From the NCBI GenBank assembly GCA_032207245.1, contig CM063509.1, positions 2,261,220 to 2,325,219 on the forward strand: DNA of 64,000 nt, read 5' to 3'. The position numbers and the translations under genes were made by a program. A model generated the notes under the pieces. The model was not told where the DNA came from. It made no database searches and saw only the letters and a program-made list of their open reading frames with translations. The DNA comes from Pardosa pseudoannulata (Eukaryota; Arthropoda; Arachnida; Araneae; Lycosidae). Of the stretch, positions 61,801 to 64,000 are shown in pieces; positions within the stretch are counted from its first letter, which is position 1; each line of letters opens with the position of its first letter.

Positions 61801-63300
61801 TAGCTTAATCCGCAACCATAATACATTAATTATATTGTGTTCTCTTTAGGGCTTAGAGTGAGGAAAGTAGATGTCTAGTAGAAGTACGGACAGAGGTCAA
61901 TTTCTTTGAGGCCAAACTGATTCAATATATATTATTTTCAAAGAGATGGTTTCCTTTTGTAGGAGAGTTAGGCATCAATAGTTTTTTTAATATATCTGAA
62001 TGAATTAAGCTTTTTTTTAAAAAAAAAAAAAAAAGTCTGTCCTTTTTTATGAGTAGCATAAGAACGGATTAAGTCAAGCCTCTCATATTTTACAGATTAA
62101 TTAACTTTTTAATTAGTCAGCGCTTTATTTTTCACATAGCTTTGATATGTGAACGACTCACTTTCACTTTCGATTCGAAAGTGACTGTTAGTGGTTCAAA
62201 ATTCATGTTTGGTTAGTTTGCACCGATTCATTAAATTATGTTTTTGATCTTTTTCGTTTGGAGGTTGAAGTAGTGCATTCTTTCACTACTAGGTACTCCG
62301 TAAAAACCAATTACCTTGACCTTGACCTGGAATGTTTTTAGGGAAGGACAGAACATAAATGATGCAAGTATTGGGATTGACCAACGGACGATTACTTCCA
62401 CTAATCTGCCTTTGTTTTTAATTTACCTATCAAGTAAAATCTAACAAAAAGGCGTTATAGGATCTTAAATTCGAATCTGCTTCCAGGAATATTCTACAAC
62501 AACCCAGATAGTTGTTTTTGCCTTCGAACCCATTACTTCAGGATTCTATCCAACACATGACCACTACACCGTTTCAGTTTCAATTACTTTTTAAGTTATA
62601 CAAAATAAACAAGATAGGTCGAGTTCTTTAAGCGTTTCTTTTTCATCTTAATTGCTTTCAGTAAATGAGGAATTTTCACATTTTCTAATTTTATTTTTAA
62701 ACAATAGAAGACAAAAAAGTAAGCAGGACATCACCTTTTTTCAATTTCATTTGGGGCCCTAATTACGGATTTCTAATCGGTTTTTTCTAGGACTCTTTAA
62801 TGTCTCTCGAAAACGCTACTTTTCTTCCACCTAGTTTGTGACGTCACAGTTCATGGAAAACAGGGCCGTAACTAGGGCGTAGCATAGGTGGCATTTGCCA
62901 CGGGCGCATCAGTCTTAGGGGCGCCGCACCGTGAGGAAAATGGGGTCCGAAAGAGGACGATTCGCCTCAAGTAGAAATAAGGAAAAGTTGAAAAAAAATT
63001 TTATTATAAAACTCAATGTGTTTTAAAATTATTTTTTTATGAATATTCTTATTTTTTAAAAAGCTTCAAAACCTGTCATAGATTCTTACAAAATGTTTAC
63101 CAAACACTCCTAATATGCCTTAATATGACTCCGGGTATTCGTTTTAAATTTTGAATTCAATAAAGTTATCAAAACTAAATTTATATTTAGAAATTTGCAA
63201 ATTTTTTTGTGAAGATTCAGCGTTTAAATAAAAAATATTCCCCTGAAATAAACTATTCAGTTTATCAGCAAGATAATATCCCCGAACTATTTTTTAAGTA
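61801..63300. other. Upstream intergenic region
   Basis: AT-rich, with T and A runs near 62010-62034. A short hAT-like end (CAGGGCCGTAACTAGGGCG, then GGTGGCATTTGCCACGGGCG) lies at 62862-62910. No gene was recognised. Confidence 0.45.
62862..62950. mobile_element. hAT-like terminal fragment
   Basis: CAGGGCCGTAACTAGGGCGT resembles the CAGGGGCGTAGC-type ends of arthropod hAT elements. No partner end was found. Confidence 0.4.
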
Positions 63301-63329
63301 TCAACACGTGGCATGCGGGTATACTTCAT

Positions 63330-63360
63330 CGCCCACTTACGCGTGCAGTGGGCGTTTTTT
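63330..63360 (+). terminator. GC-rich hairpin followed by a T run
   Basis: CGCCCACT and AGTGGGCG are 8-bp perfect arms around a CG-rich 9-base loop, followed directly by TTTTTT. In eukaryotes a T run would end RNA polymerase III transcripts, but no pol III gene is evident beside it, so function is unknown. Confidence 0.4.
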
Positions 63361-63529
63361 CATGAATCGCGCAAAAGTTGAGTGATTCAGAAAAATCGCA
63401 GTCAATAGAAACACTACTTTGTTTTTAGGAACGAAACTTCTTTTATTTTACACTTTAATATATACTGTATGATTATGTAACAAAAAAAAACAATATTTTT
63501 ACGAAATCATAAAAATAAACGATTTTTAA

Positions 63530-63920
63530 AATGAAAGTCCGATCATCTGTCAGCTCTTATTTCTTCGTCACTCTTTTTGTCACGACGGCTCATCTTATCC
63601 ATTTTGTGTTCAACAATAAAAAAAAACCGAGCTTCCAATGGACAAAACACGACTTGTACGTTCTGGAACTAAGAATTCGATGGAAGACGAAATAACGCGA
63701 CCAAAGACCGAGTCACTCGACAATCCTAACTTGTGGAAAGAAAAAATGCAAAGCGTTACATAGCAACAGACACATAATGTCACACATACATATAATTTTA
63801 CTTATTTAGTAGATTTGTGGTGGTGAGCTGGTATCCACCACCAATCTACTCAATACGTACTTTTACGTGACCCGCTCTCCAGTGACAGACTGCGAAAAAC
63901 GTAAAAATACGTTGACCTTA
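63530..63920. promoter_or_regulatory. CpG-richer block, possible promoter or first exon of a neighbouring gene
   Basis: CpG dinucleotides are denser than in most of the window. A 41-codon ORF starts at 63638 on the + strand (MDKTRLVRSGTKNSMEDEIT...) and a 16-codon one on the minus strand. A 15-bp hairpin lies at 63809-63849. None of these identifies a gene. Confidence 0.3.
63809..63849. repeat. Hairpin, 15-bp stem with one mismatch
   Basis: GTAGATTTGTGGTGG pairs with CCACCACCAATCTAC around an 11-base loop; only the T-C pair in the middle fails. Confidence 0.8.
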
Positions 63921-64000
63921 CGCGAAGTGTTAATAAGGAAAAATAGAATTAAAAAAAATATGCTAAGAACATTTTAATTGATTTTTAATAGAATTATTCA

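Overview
This is AT-rich eukaryotic DNA with long introns, GT-AG spliced exons, a dispersed tRNA-derived SINE and many decayed DNA transposons. The protein sequences are clearly metazoan. The SINE and the transposon mix (mariner, pogo/Tigger, piggyBac, hAT) suggest an arthropod, probably an arachnid such as a spider; that placement is inference, not proven.

Two host genes lie tail to tail. On the + strand, 61-7451 holds the last five coding exons of a gene whose earlier part is outside the window. They encode a Ser/Asp/Glu-rich tail ending in QDSDSD. This fits the C-terminus of CTR9, a PAF1-complex subunit, but the call rests on composition and ending only. Four consecutive exons are 45-54 nt long, all phase 1-1, and encode variants of one peptide unit.

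On the - strand, 60891 down to 11174 holds the whole coding region of DDB1, the adaptor of CUL4 ubiquitin ligases, spread over about 50 kb. I placed every coding exon with GT-AG borders and matching phases. They add up to 1145 residues when one copy of exon 16 is used (vertebrate DDB1 is 1140). The main anomaly is that exon 16 (129 nt, phase 2-2) is present twice, at 35133-35261 and 34135-34263, inside a perfectly abutting tandem duplication of about 1.0 kb. Either copy, both copies or neither would keep the reading frame.

The DDB1 introns are a transposon graveyard. They contain hAT elements of several families (one nested in another), two piggyBac-type elements with TTAA ends, a Tigger/pogo element with CENP-B-like coding remains, a second pogo element, mariner and Tc1 relics, three copies of an unclassified MITE, SINEs with clear target-site duplications, and an unclassified insertion flanked by 14-bp direct repeats. 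Upstream of DDB1 (60892-64000) are a degenerate LINE reverse transcriptase, a truncated SINE and a more CpG-rich block with two strong hairpins. No viral genes, CRISPR arrays or bacterial operons are present. I did not find a new multi-gene system; the most notable features are the DDB1 exon duplication and the CTR9-like microexon array.
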